Positions 24,268 to 37,580 of a DNA stretch of 64,000 nucleotides are shown piece by piece; within the stretch, counting starts at the first letter, position 1; each line of letters starts with the position of its first letter. The translations under genes were made by a program, and so were the position numbers. Below the pieces are notes generated by a model. That model saw only the letters and a program-made list of their open reading frames with translations, searched no databases and was not told where the DNA came from. The DNA lies in the NCBI GenBank assembly GCA_963082975.1, contig OY720346.1, forward strand, positions 68,501,267-68,565,266. The letters are read 5' to 3'. Source of the stretch: Labia minor (taxonomy: Eukaryota > Arthropoda > Insecta > Dermaptera > Spongiphoridae).

Positions 24268-24669
24268 AAAAAGGATGATTAGAGAAAAAAAAGTTTATTT
24301 TTCTGTTTTTATAAATATTCTATTTCCCTAATTTTATTTATATTTAAAATAGGAATAATTAAAAATAAATTATTCAATGGGGGTATTGATTAGCGGGTAA
24401 CTAATTCTAGTTAAATCTGGATGAAAACCCTATAAATTATTATTCTTGCCCTTAATAACAAAATCTTGTCAATGTTTTAATTTATAAAATGCTTGTATAT
24501 TAGTTATTTATTTCATTTTAGGGAGTAATTTTTGTTGAATAATGGGGGAAAAAACTATCATCCCCATTTAATAGATTCTATTTTTAATTTTTAATCCATC
24601 AATATTCGAATAACATTTCCAAATAATTTTTTTTTGAAATATTTTTTATATTCTAACAGAAAAATATTG
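24268..24669. other. AT-rich sequence, no gene
   Basis: Nothing recognised. Confidence 0.5.
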
Positions 24670-25163
24670 GGTAATTGTTCAGTCTAACGAATTAGATATG
24701 GATAAAACTTTACCAGTGGATTCCTTTTTTGATTCCAACCAAACTTTCCTCAAGCAGTATGTGGCGGTCGCTTCTAGTTTACGAGATGAAAGTTATTAAT
24801 GTTTAACAAATAAACTAGTTATAAATGAGCAGCCATTTAATAATCTTTTATTGACTAATTCACTAATTATTAACTAACTTATTCACTAAGGAATAATTTA
24901 ATTAATTAATTTTTTTAATTTTCTTATATCCAAACCGAACTTATAAAAACAGAAAATTAGTGATTCCCTCTGGTGGTCAAATTATAAAACATGGTAAATA
25001 GAATATCAATGGATTTATATGCAAACTTTAATAATTTTTATCTCGTAAACTAGAATTGACAGCCATATACTGCTTGAGGAAAGTTTGATTGGAATCAAAA
25101 AAGGAATCCACTGGTAAAGTTTTATCCAAATCTATGATTTATCGGTTATACTGAAGAATTACC
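24670..25163. mobile_element. Family D foldback transposon, 494 bp
   Basis: Starts GGTAATTGTTCAGTCTAAC and ends GTTATACTGAAGAATTACC; long inverted arms include AAAACTTTACCAGTGGATTC and its complement. Flanked by perfect AAATATTG (24662-24669 and 25164-25171). The 8-bp duplication fits hAT or P types; no coding. Other copies at 58305 and 59825/60988. Confidence 0.85.
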
Positions 25164-26184
25164 AAATATTGTTATACTTGATGTAATTAATTGTTTTCCA
25201 TTAAAAAAAGATGAAATGAAAGAGAATGGCTCTTTTCATAGTTTCAAATGTCCATTTGAATATATTTACTTTAAATTGAAATAAAGGATAGATGTTTCGA
25301 ATTTATTTTTTTTTTTTAAAACTATTAATAAATTTAAACATACTCGTATATAATTAATCCCAATATATCTAAATATAGCAATCAATTTAAAAATTAATTT
25401 AGTTGAATCTACTGGAGGTGTTTAATATTTTCATAAAATCATTAACAAATGAATTCCGGGAGGAATATCAATTTACTTTTTTTTTAACAAAAAATAATTA
25501 AACAAATTGTATATACTAAATATTATATTAAATAAATAAATATTATATTTTGTGTTAATTAAATATTCATTTTATTTATCATGCTGGAAGGAATATGTTA
25601 AAATTAATTTTCATTTTTTTTTTTTTTTTCTTTTCAGTGGGGATGATGTTGAAGCGGGGTTATTGAATAGGGGAGATTAGATGAAATGGAAACCGATATC
25701 ATAACATTTGAAATAAACTCGAAGGGATATTATAGAGACGATCGAGAAAAGTACTTTCCCTTCTCAAACACCACGATTCTACAAAACTAACCATTTAATG
25801 GGAGCACATTGGGCCTTACTCAAAAAAAAAAGGAATTGATCCATCCATCCACTTGAGAAAGTGATAAAGAATATCGTTAGCTTCTTTTTTTTTCTTGATA
25901 GTCAACTTAAAATGATTTTTTGACTTTGAAAAAAAAAATGTAATCAAAAAATGAAAAATAAAAAAACAATACAAATAATTTTGGAGGAATTTAGAGTTTT
26001 TTTATTATAAAACTAAAATGATTTCATTAGACAAAAGTAAAACATTTAAGGTAAACTGGTACAGTGGTGTCAGTAATTGAGCATTTGTTAGATTTTTTAT
26101 CAAAATAAGCAAAAAAACAAAATAAATAAATGAATAAATAAAGAGAGAAAAACAGTTTGTAAGGAACGGGTTAATAGTTTTGAA
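25164..26184. other. AT-rich sequence, no gene
   Basis: 25640-25870 is less AT-rich but shows no coding signal. Confidence 0.45.
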
Positions 26185-26447
26185 TATTCTGACTTCAGTT
26201 TTAAAATATCACACAGATGAAAATAATTATCTTGAAGTCAGTGATGAGGATATTTTAAATTTAATGGCTGCATGTTCCAAAATAATCAAATACCTGGTGG
26301 TTTATTATATGGGGATTACTTTCCCGAAAAAATCATAAAATTTAGTGAAGAAGTCACGATTGATGGAGAATACCGGAGGAAATATTCAAAAACTGCTGAT
26401 ATATTTGATTACAATTGGAAGAGCGTAGTAGGCACCTCGAGCAATTA
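26185..26447 (+). pseudogene. Decayed coding fragment, unidentified
   Basis: Two frames together look protein-like: one gives LKYHTDENNYLEVSDEDILN and LMAACSK, and after a frame change another gives GLLYGDYFPEKIIKFSEEVT and DGEYRRKYSKTADIFDYNW before a stop. The neighbouring DNA has several GGTCAATTACT-type repeats (26600-26860), so this may be a dead DNA transposon. I cannot assign a family. Confidence 0.4.
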
Positions 26448-27113
26448 GTAAAACAAGAAATGTTAAATAATTCCCGATATGAACTGTAAATATAAAGAAG
26501 AATTAAAATAAATTATAAAAAAATATATTATAATAAAACCAATCCTTATTGCATTTTATTCGATTTATTTATTTTAAACCCATTTTAGGTTGACCAAAAT
26601 ATGGTCAATTACTAAAACATTAGATTTTAAGATGGTCAATTACTAGAACAAAAAATTCGTTTTGAAAAGAATTTAAAAAAAAATATTGAAATATATATTA
26701 ACCGAATATTCGTGTTATAGTGATAATTAAAAATAGTTATACAATATTTTAGCACTTGTTGATCTTCTCACTTTTGTTACAAAATAATAGTGTTTTTTAT
26801 GAAAATTTCTCTCAAGGCGGTCAACTACTGGAAAGTTGACCTTATGGTCAAAGATTATTTAATTGAAAATTTTTATCAACCTATTTGTTTTTTTTTATAA
26901 TTAAAATATAATTAAGTATTTATTTTATTATATAAATCATGCGAATTGGGCAAATATCCAATTATCTATTATTCTATCTATGCATTTATCTATCTATCTA
27001 TGGTATATATATATTAAAAGTTTCCGACAGAACTTATTCATTAAAAGTTTTCATGATAATGATTATGATTAAAATTCATCAGCTTTGACCCAATATATAC
27101 TTATACAGTAGAC

Positions 27114-27422
27114 CATAGGTTCCCAAACTTTTTTTTGTCGTAGACCCCTTGGCATGTTTTTCGGTTCTGGGTAGACCCACTAAATTGATTTTGATTTTTT
27201 ATAAACGATTTACCTTTTTTTTATAGACATATAGGGAAAATATCAAAAAATGTGTCAAAAGTCTTGTCGGAAAACACGTAGACTCCCATGGACCCCCTAG
27301 ACCTCCGTAGACCCCCATTTTCATTTCATGGACCCCCAAATTTGTTATTCGCTGCCGTGGACCCCCTGGGGAGGTTAAAATAGACCCCCAGGGTTCTAAA
27401 TAGACCACTTTGGGAACCTATG
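27114..27422. mobile_element. hAT non-autonomous element, 309 bp
   Basis: Ends CATAGGTTCCCAAACTT and, inverted, CTTTGGGAACCTATG. Flanked by CAGTAGAC (27106-27113) and CAGAAGAC (27423-27430), 7/8 match. Interior is rich in GTAGACCCCC repeats. The 69-aa minus-strand frame is not a gene. Confidence 0.85.
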
Positions 27423-27660
27423 CAGAAGACACTAGATAACTCGACCCTCGGTAACTTAAAAACCTATATAACTTCAAAAAATAATATATTCCCTTCCCAT
27501 CAGGGCCCAAATACTCAATAACTTAAATAAGTAATCTCTGTATTTGCCCTCAGAAGCTGAAATTTTGAAGAAACAAGAATCAGGAGAGTCTTCAATGTAA
27601 AAGACGAAAAATTGTCGAATTCCCTAATTTAGAACAACAATACGACCTGTGGGTATCGAT
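27423..27660 (+). pseudogene. Pogo/Tigger-like element fragment
   Basis: AACTCGACCCTCGGTAACTT and later GCTGAAATTTTGAAGAAACA (encoding ILKKQESGE) match the element at 28272-28988. Truncated by or next to the hAT element. Confidence 0.65.
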
Positions 27661-28271
27661 TGTTTTACATAATATTCTCAAATAAAATAGATGATGAATG
27701 AATCCATCATATGTTGAAATTACAAAATTTTTTTTATTAATTATTAATTATAAAACACGTTGAATTAAATTATAAATCAATATACAAAACGTAAAAAACA
27801 AAAGAAAAACGTTGAATATTTAATTAAAATGAATAAACTTGGCCATATGTGCTCATTGAAATATTTTAATATATTATGAGTAAATCAAAAAATTAAATTT
27901 AAAAAATATACATTTAATGGGAAGCATTAAAGTTGATTGATATGTTTGCTGAATGTGCATTTCGGTTATTATCTCGTTCCATAATCAGAAGTATTCTTAT
28001 ACTAAATTCAAAGTTTTCTGATTTTTCATTTATTTAAATTTATCTATTTCAATTATCGATAAAATAAAAGAGTAATTTTAAATGGAATAATTAGTTGATA
28101 TCCTAGGCGAAATTGTATATAATATGTGAATTTGATATCACTGTTCAGGTATAACATGAGCAATTTAATTTTAATTTTATAAAATTAATTTTAAACGCAA
28201 TATCTAAATATTTAATCGTTAATCTTTTGAATTTATGGTAAATATACAGATATATTCCATTAAATAAAAAT

Positions 28272-28988
28272 ATGGTAGTACCTCGATAACTCAAACCTCG
28301 GTAACTTAAAAACCTCGATAAGTTAAAGTCCAAGGGAAACACAAAATATTTTAAGTTAAAGAGGTTTTAAGTTATCAAGGGTCTATATTAGGGATAGGTT
28401 AATGACATTTTTAAAGACTAAATCATTATAGAGGTTGCGTATTTTAAGTTATTGAGGTTTTGGGCTCTGATGGGAAGGGAATATATTATTTTTTGAAGTT
28501 ATAGCGGTTGTTAAGTTATCGAGATTTTACTGTATGTTCCCTTTCCATTAGAGCCCAAAACCTCAATAACTTAAAATACGCAACCTCTATAACTTAAAGA
28601 AGTAATCTCTGTATTGGCCCTCAAAAGCAGAAATCTTGAAGAAACAAGAATCAGGAGAAAGTCTTCAATGTAAAAGACGAAAAATTGATGAATTCCCTAA
28701 TTTAGAACAATGTTTGTTTACGTGGTTCAAACAGTATCGAAACAAAAACATCAGTGTTAGAGGACCCATACTAAAAGAAAAAGCTTGAGAGTTCGATAAT
28801 TCGCTGAAAATCAAAAATTTTAAAGCCAGGAATGGCTGGTTAGAGAATTTTAAGAAACGACATGAGTTAGCCTTTAAAAAAATGTTAATAACCTATCCAT
28901 AACATATTCCTTTCATAACTTACAACCTCTATACTTAAAATATTTTGTGTTTCCCTTGGACTTTAACTTATCGAGGTTCTACTTTATA
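28272..28988 (+). pseudogene. Pogo/Tigger-like transposon, with CENP-B-type HTH remnant
   Basis: Left end TACCTCGATAACTCAAACCT..GTCCAAGGGAAACACAAAAT is mirrored at the right (AAAATATTTTGTGTTTCCCT..TCGAGGTTCTAC). Inside, at about 28700-28870, the frame reads CLFTWFKQYRNKNISVRGP, ILKEKA, a stop, then KIKNFKARNGWLENFKKRH: the CENP-B/Tc5-type DNA-binding HTH of pogo transposases (typical order WFKQ..GPILQEKA..FKASNGWLDRFKKRH). The DDE domain is missing. A further inverted-end sequence at 28440-28545 lies in the middle, so it may be two nested copies. Confidence 0.8.
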
Positions 28989-30423
28989 TACATAATTTAT
29001 ATTTAAACTGGATTATATAATATAATTGAAATTATATTATTATTATATATTAATTGTATTAATTTAAAAATCAAATTGTTTTTTGTTTAAAATATAAAAA
29101 AATCAATTATAATAAAGATTTACATGGACGATTTATAATGTAATATCAAAAACAATTATTTGAGGGATCACTATACTATCAGGATCTGGATAGTTAAATC
29201 ACCAAAAGCTTTATACTCCAATTTTATTGTAAGATGTTTCCAATCTTTTTTTTTTGTTTTTTGTTTTTTTTATTATTTATTTTTTTGGTACTACTAAAAA
29301 GGTATTATTCAAGTTTATTGTCAGAGATAAGCAACAAATAAAAGCGCTTATCGCAAAGGGCGAAGGGATGGATAGGTTAGGTGGGATAATAAACTGACAG
29401 CGGAGGGTGACCAAACAAAAGGATGATGATCTTCGCTCGCCATGGGAGTCGATTAATCGCTGACGATTGATAATTGATAACCAAATGGGACGATTGGTAC
29501 TGTTCAGCTCCTCTCGTCCCGTTAAGCCGCATTCAGAGGTCCCCGATGGACACCACCCCAAAATTATTGATCGTGGGTTGTCTAGTACTCCCAGGATGGC
29601 GCTAGTAGAACCGAATGCGGACAAGGCTTGTAAATTAAATAAAAATAACACTTGAACATGCCGGGGAAGATCAAGAAGTCGTGGGAATGGCAGAAGAAGA
29701 AATGCTACCCCCCGTCCCCCCGTCCCCATCCTCCCACTTGGTTGCGACGTTTGTTTATGACTGGAATTAAGACCTGCGGCAAAAGTGACGTCAAAACTTT
29801 CCCACTTCTTCCGCTTGTTTTAATTAGACAAAACTCTTCCAGATTTAAAACAAATTAATTCCCGTGTACGGAAGAACAACGGCTGATTAGCCCGTCCCGG
29901 ATATTAGATTCCATATATCTCTCTACCAGTTGTAATATCATTGAAAATGTCTTGGAATTAAATCTAAAAGCCTTCGAGTGGAGGGAGATGAAATGATGTT
30001 ATCCTTGCCGGAGGAAAAAAAAACAGCACTAAAGTAAATTGGCCGCGCTGGGGGAATTTCATTTAGGATAGCCATGGTCCTGTGATCGGCCTGATGGTTC
30101 TTTGGGTGCCAGCCATGGGATATAGAAGAGGTGGTGGTGGAGGGGGTGTAGTGAGAAAGAGAGGGTGGGGGATGGGGGAGAAGAACGAAAAAAAAGAAAC
30201 CATGACACGCTCTAGGCGTAAGAATGCCTCGTTTTTTGTTTTTTGTTTTTTTTTTGCTTGTTGTTGTTGAGTGTGCGTGGGCGTATGTCCTTTCCTTTAC
30301 TCTGGCATTATTCCGAGATCTTTCTTATACCTTGCCATGTTACAAACCATGCTCTTCTTTTTTATACTTCAACGAAAAATTAAAGAAAAACAAAATGTTT
30401 TGACAATAACTAAAATTGAAAAT
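28989..30423. other. Unique sequence including a GC-richer island (29330-30240)
   Basis: The island has open frames on both strands (up to 150 aa) but none resembles a protein family, and the splice and codon pattern is unconvincing. It contains TAATCGCTGACGATTGATAA and GTGACGTCAAAAC. Best read as conserved-looking non-coding DNA. Confidence 0.35.
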
Positions 30424-30886
30424 CTGGAGTGTCTCCACTCGACTATCTCGCAAATTTGAATTGGATTAATTAACATATATTATATTTAAATTAAATTTAA
30501 TTAATTATAAATTATAAATTAAAATTAATAAATAATATTTATTAAACCAGAGGGTGTTTGGCACTTTGTAGATGACAGCACGTCACGTGTTGGCGCGTGA
30601 TTGGCGATCAACGAATACTTTAAGCGATTCAATCAAGCTGAAATTCTATATATAGCAGTTTTATACAATTTTTAATCATGTGAAAAACTATCAAACATAT
30701 ATCTTTAGTTTTAAGGTCAGTTTAGAGAAAAAAATGAAAACGTGGTAGGTAATGGTTCTCTTCCGAATGAGCTACATTTCTCAAAAGTTGATAGAAAACT
30801 ACGAATTTTGAATAATGTCTGTGTACCAAATTTCATTATCCTAGCTCAAACTGTTTTTGCGTAATCTTGTCTACATACACCCCCCT
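30424..30886 (-). mobile_element. Family A element, copy 4, truncated
   Basis: Starts CTGGAGTGTCTCCACTCGAC and runs to TTGTCTACATACACC, where an unrelated (TA)n replaces the microsatellite and the hairpin end. Confidence 0.8.
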
Positions 30887-31432
30887 CCCATATATATATA
30901 TATATAATAATATATATATATTTTTTTTTCATAGTAAAAAAAAACTATTTTTTTAATTTTAAATTTATTCTCAAAATTTCACAGAAATATATATTAATTT
31001 TAAAGAAATTAGTTATATAAATAATTTCTAAAAAGTTGAGGATATTGCACTGATTAAGAGCAGTCGGGGGGGGGGGGAGATTAGAAACGGAGATAATTTT
31101 ATCCGAATCATGATTATATTAATTTTAAATAAAAAGATTAAAAATTAAAAAATAATAATCATCAAATTCAGATCTTTGATTATCAATTTAGTCATTTAAT
31201 TTTTTTCATAATCAATTTTTCCATTCAAACCAGTTTAATGATATTATTTTTATATCACTTTTATCCAAACGTGGAAATCTTCTGTTCATGAGATGCAAAT
31301 AACCCGATTTCTAATTATCTTTCCCACCCTCTCGAATCATAATAATAACAGTAAACATTAAAACCATTTTCATATTAATTTATTCTAATAAAATTATCAT
31401 TAATAGATTATATATTCCAATGTTATTCGAGG
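30887..31432. other. AT-rich sequence, no gene
   Basis: (TA)n at 30893-30920 and a 12-G run at 31066-31077. Nothing else recognised. Confidence 0.5.
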
Positions 31433-31469
31433 TCATATTAATATATCTTATCTTATTATACTAGTAAAA

Positions 31470-31504
<35 letters not shown>

Positions 31505-31965
31505 ATTTTTGAAATTTTCATATCATAGATAATTTTTACAAAGAAAAATCGATCTGAATAGTTTAACCTCGGGAAAAATCATCCTTGTTAGTTTTTTCTT
31601 TAAAATACGAATTTTAATAATAAAAAAAATGGCGCCGGACAGCGCTTCCTTAAATACAAAATATTATAAATAAAATAAAAATAAAAAATTTTCATAATAT
31701 TTAGCAATCAAATTACGGAATATATATTATGTTATATCCACAGACCATACTTTCCCATATTTCGTTTAAGGGCTGTATGTTTTATGACTATTTTTTTTAA
31801 ATTTATGTTCTTTTAAATTATTCATTATATTTTGAAATTGTTTCATATATTTTGTTGTTTATTTATTTTAGAAAATAATCTTAATCTTAAATATTCACAG
31901 TTCATAAGGAATATTTTTTTAAAGTACCGAACCGCGACTCGGTGAACCAGGTACTTACGTTATAT
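31433..31965 (+). repeat. Family F repeat, short copy
   Basis: TATCTTATCTTATTATACTA then GTAAAAATTGTATATAT matches 37783-37830; the 3' part AAGTACCGAACCGCGACTCGG resembles the AAGTACCGAGCCGAGGCTCGG at 39060. Interior includes an AAATGGCGCCGGACAGCGCT block. Class unknown. Confidence 0.55.
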
Positions 31966-32793
31966 TGTTACAGTAAAAATTGAATTTACATCTTAAAATG
32001 TAAACAACGAATTGTCGATTATTAAATAGAAATCAATAGAAATAGCTTAAAGCAAGAAAGTAAAATAATGATAATAATAATGATAATAATAACTATAATA
32101 AGGGAGTAAGTAATATTAATTTATTAACTAACCAAATTATGCAAAAGGGTAAAAATTTATTTTCATTTCATTGTTCATATAATTACGAATTTCAAATAGG
32201 ATATGTAATTAAATGAAAGCAATAATAATAAAATAAAATTAGTTTATCTTAGAGATTTCGCATTTTTTTATAATTAATTTAATTAATAATTAAAAAAAAA
32301 GTCGTTTCATTTAAGAGTTATGTTTCTATGCATTAAATGAAGTAAAGTAAAAAAAAAAAATAAGAAAAAAGTATGTACTGAAAAAGAATAATAGTATTAA
32401 AATTAAGAAGGAATGGAAGAATATGGTAGTTGAATTTTTTTAGTTCATTAGTGCTATAGAAATTAATTGAAGCTTATTTACTAATTATTATTTAATACAA
32501 AAAGGAAATACTTTAATATTTTTTAGGTGGAATTTTTTTCATATGTTGGGAATCTTAAGTGCAAACTCAACAAAAGATACATATGAGGAAAAAAAATGTA
32601 TTTCATTAGCATTCCCAAAGTGCAAATTCAACATAAAAATATACTTGTAAATTCTTTGAAAAGATTTATTCAGAAAATGAAATATAAAATAGATTTTACT
32701 CAATGTTGAGTTAGACTTAAATATATATATAGAATTATAATAAATTTAATATATAAATACTAAAATATTTATAAGATAATCAAAAAATAAAAA
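31966..32793. other. AT-rich sequence, no gene
   Basis: Nothing recognised. Confidence 0.5.
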
Positions 32794-33333
32794 AGCTGGA
32801 TTGTCTCCACTCGACTATCTCGCAAATTTGAATTGGATTAATTAACATATATTATATTTAAATTAAATTAAATTAATTATAAATTATAAATTAAAATTAA
32901 TAAATAATATTTATTAAACCAGAGGATGTTTGGCCCTTTGTAGATGACAGCACGTCACGTGTTGGCGCGTGATTTGCAGTGTTAAAAAATTAATTCCGGT
33001 ACTTTCAGCGATTCAATCAAGCTGAAATTCTATATATAGCAGTTTTATACAATTTTTAATCATGTGAAAAACTATCAAACATATATCTATATTTTTACGG
33101 TCACTTTCGAGGAAAAAAAATCAAAACGTTGTAGGTAATGACCCTCTTTCGGTTGAGCTACATTTATCAAAAGTTGATAGTAAACTACGAATTTTGAATA
33201 ATTCCCGTATACCAAATTTCATTATTCTATCTCAAACCGTTTTTGCGCAATCTTGTCTACATACATACACACATACACACACACACAGACATTTTTCTAA
33301 ATCTTAGTGAAAATGATTCAGGAACCTTCAACC
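32794..33333 (-). mobile_element. Family A element, copy 5, truncated
   Basis: Starts AGCTGGATTGTCTCCACTCG; core ACCAAATTTCATTATTCTA; (CA)n at 33264-33289; breaks off after TCAGGAACCTTCAA, missing the last 60 bp and hairpin. Confidence 0.82.
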
Positions 33334-33846
33334 TAGATTCATCACTACTGTCATAAATATAAGATGATCTTTTTAAAAACTATGAATTCCGCCCATAGTG
33401 CAGTGAAATTAACCGAGAGGAAAAAAGAGTTCGATTTTATGTGAGGTCAATGCAATTTTTTATCCTTAAATCATTAATGTTAATAATACAGAAAAATAAG
33501 TTAATTTTTACAACGAAATATATGTAAGTAATAAAAATGATTATAATCATCAAACTTCTATTTCCCATTAAAAATATTTGATTATTAATTTTTAATTATT
33601 AATTCCTTAATAGTAGGTAGTGGAGAAGTTTTAATAATTTATATATTATATTATTTTCTATATTGAAAATTATTATAATAAAATATTTTATTTAGTGTAA
33701 TGTTGTAAAATTGGTAAGTGCAACTGACCTAGCCTAGAATACAGATCGCCCAAGTAATGCAAGTTTGTAATATGGACAAGTAAAATAAGTATTTTTAAAC
33801 TTATCTATTTTGTTAGTAAACAGCCAAATTTTGTAATTGTTTATAG
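33334..33846. other. AT-rich sequence, no gene
   Basis: Nothing recognised. Confidence 0.5.
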
Positions 33847-34671
33847 CAGTGATTCTTAACCTTATTTTTACCGCGGCACACTTTTAACGGTTTAAAAATT
33901 TGGCGCCAGATAAAGAAAAAGATAAGTGTAAAAGTTTCCCATATTAAAAATTAGCTGGAGTGACTCCACTCGACTATCTCGCAATTTGAATAGAATTAAA
34001 TAACATAATATATTATATTTAAAATAAATTTAATTATTTAAAATTATAAATAATAAATATTAAACCAGCGCATGTTTGGCTTTTTATTGATGGCATCACG
34101 TCACGTGTTGGCGCGTGAGATTTGCAGTGTTAAAAAATTAATTCTGGTAATTTCAGCGATTCAATCAACCTAAAATTCTATATATAGCAGTTTTATACAA
34201 TTTTTAATCATGTGAAAAATTATCAAACATATATCTTTATTTTTACGGTTACTTTAGAGGGAAAAAAATCAAAACGTTGTAGGTAATGACCCTCTTCCGG
34301 TTGAGCTACATTTCTCAAAAGTTAATAGAAAACTACGAATTTTGAATAATGCTCATATACAAAATTTCATCATTCTAGCTCAAACCGTTTTTGCGTAATC
34401 TTGGTTACATACACACACACACACACACAGACATTTTTCTCAACCTTAGTGAAAATGTTTCAGGAACCTTCAAAACGTATAAATCATCAAAATCTCAACA
34501 TCGAAAATTTTCGTGATCGCAATACTATCTCTTACAAGATAGTAAAAAAGTGGCCCCAAATACAGTTTACCTTTTGTTTTGTTTTTGTTTTTTTAGAACC
34601 AAATTTGGCGGCATATTTTGATAATCTCGCGGCACACAAAAGTGCCGCAGCACATGTGTTGAGAATCACTG
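33847..34671. mobile_element. hAT element split by a family A insertion
   Basis: Ends CAGTGATTCTTAACC and, inverted, TTGAGAATCACTG; GCGGCACAC motifs sit at both subterminal regions. Flanks GTTTATAG (33839-33846) and GTCTAAAG (34672-34679) match at 6/8, an aged duplication. Family A copy 33951-34543 sits inside, so this hAT is older than that A copy. Confidence 0.8.
33951..34543 (-). mobile_element. Family A element, copy 6, nested in hAT
   Basis: TTAGCTGGAGTGACTCCACT to ATACTATCTCTTACAAGATAGT. (CA)n at 34411-34429. Host sequence on both sides is an A run (ATTAAAAA / AAAAAGTGG), again an A/T-run target without obvious duplication. Confidence 0.88.
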
Positions 34672-35634
34672 GTCTAAAGAGTGAGTGGCGTGACAAAAAT
34701 AAATAAGGTTATGGTTCTCTAATTAGGCTACTAAAATCGTCCTTTAAAGATTCAAATATCAATTTTTTTTTCTTTTTGCAAAAAATTAAAAAAAAAAAAA
34801 AATTATATATTTTCAGAAAATATATATTGGATTATATTGTACAATCTTTTATTTATTAATTTAATAATTTTATAGATTAAATGAAAATTCCAACAATATA
34901 AAAAAAAAAAACTTTTTATTTGGAGGAAGAGAAAAGAAAATGGAGAGGAGGACGGATGGAAAGGAGGTGGGGAGGAGTTTTGGAGTGTGATATTAACTCT
35001 AATGTTGATAAGATGCTTGTTTAAGAGGAAACGCGTGTTTTCCGTATTTTGACATTTCATCTGTCGTGTGTGGAATTTTGAGATCTTCTACTCCTTCCAT
35101 CGCCCTCTTCGGACGCTTTTAGTCACCTCTACTAGCACCACCTTTTACTATTATATACCTGCACATTGCACATATCTAAATACATATATATATATATATA
35201 TCTTCACATACTCAGGTGAGATAGTGAATGTAATTTACTCGCGAGTAATTACCTACTCTCCAGGATGAATACAATGATGGAAGTAGTAGAGGAGTACTAA
35301 CGCTTACACACAAAGTCAGCCATGTTTTCAAATTAACTCTCCCCTCCCCCCATCCCACTCTCCTCTCTTATTGTACGTGAGTTTGGATGGGTTGGAGGGA
35401 ATAAATGTCGTCTTGAAAATTAATGTCACACATACATCTTCCTAAAAAATACATAAAAGACAAATGATGACTTCAAATTGCCAGATAATATGCAATCTTT
35501 CTACTTAGCACACTTCTTCCACTCATCTATGAGGGGTGATTATAACTCTTTAACAGAATTTAAATTGTTATATGTAAGTGATTACTTTGAGTGAAAATTT
35601 TCGAAATTATAAATGTTTTAATTTTAACTTTTTT
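34672..35634. other. AT-rich and mixed unique sequence
   Basis: 34910-35420 is less AT-rich with pyrimidine and purine blocks (CTCCCCTCCCCCCATCCC). No coding signal. Confidence 0.4.
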
Positions 35635-36410
<776 letters not shown>

Positions 36411-37326
36411 TTTTTTTTAATAATTCAAATTCTGATTTTTAAAAAATAATAAAAATTAAATTAACATATATATATATAATTTATAATGTTTAACCATTCT
36501 GATCAAATATTAGTATAATGAAATAAAATTTAATGTAATTTGTTAAAGAAAAAAAATTGAAAATTTATATTGAAATGATAAAATTTCATTAATCCAATTT
36601 TGATAACAAATATATATATATACTACAGTTTAAAATAATAATTTATTATTATATATAAATATGGAGATGGAAGTATACAAAAAAAATAGTAGTATGTAAA
36701 TTTTGTGTTTCATAAATATAATTAAATCATCAAAGCACAAAAGGAATTAATTATGAGTCAATAAATAGGATATATATAAAAAAAAGTAATTAATATTTTC
36801 GATATATTAATTTTAATTAAAATTTATAATAACATTTTCCAATGATTTGAAAATGATTCAACTAGCGACAGGTTTAAATTTAATGGTGTGGGAATGGAGG
36901 CGGGAAGAGAAGAGAAAAATGTAAAAAAAAAATTATTTAATTCCTCTAAAGGAAATAGGAAATTTATTAATTATTAATTATCATCAACCTAAAAGGGTTT
37001 ATTTCAAAAAATATTTTGAAAAAAATTGTATATTTTGTATTATTTTAAATAGGGTTATTCTTTGTTTTTGATCAAATTATTATTATTATGTCTATACCTA
37101 TTGAAATATAAATAAATAAATATTTATGCAAATATGATATTTCAATTAATTTAATTTCAAATATAAACGCTGAAATGATTGATAATTGTCACTTTTAAAG
37201 TTTTATTTTTTATAATGCCTCTATTATAAAAAAACGTATCTAAACAAATAAAATATTTCAAAAATATCAAATAAAACTAAGAAAACTACAAAGTAGTTTT
37301 TATTTTAAGTATTTTTTTAATATGTC
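36411..37326. other. AT-rich sequence, no gene
   Basis: Nothing recognised. Confidence 0.5.
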
Positions 37327-37343
37327 TATATTAGGATTTTAAA

Positions 37344-37580
37344 GAGGCGTCACAGGGTTGGAGGTAGCGTAGCTGCCTCACATTCTCGTGGTCTCGGGTT
37401 CAAGTCCCGGGCCTGGCAAAGAAATTTCTCTAGTTGGGGTCTACGGTCTATTGGGAAGCTACTTGATAAAAAGTAGCGTTTCCGGTCAAGAAAATTAAAG
37501 TAAAGGTTGTAAGGACCTGTTTAACTGGCTTGATAAACCTTGTTCTTGCGTAGGGCGTACAAAAGTCATAGGTTTTTTTT
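37344..37580 (+). mobile_element. tRNA-derived SINE family 1, full copy
   Basis: Non-autonomous retroposon transcribed by RNA polymerase III. GTAGCGTAGCTGCC (A-box-like) and GGGTTCAAGTCCC (B box) lie about 40 bp apart, as in a tRNA. The body continues AAATTTCTCTAGTTGGGGTC..GGGAAGCTACTTGATAAAAA and ends in a short T run. Perfect 17-bp target duplication TATATTAGGATTTTAAA flanks it (37327-37343 and 37581-37597). Related fragments at 10030 and 56810. Confidence 0.92.

Noticed and set aside
29277-29729. 150-aa minus-strand open frame
   Set aside because: No domain, low-complexity ends, and another open frame on the opposite strand; GC-richer DNA explains both.
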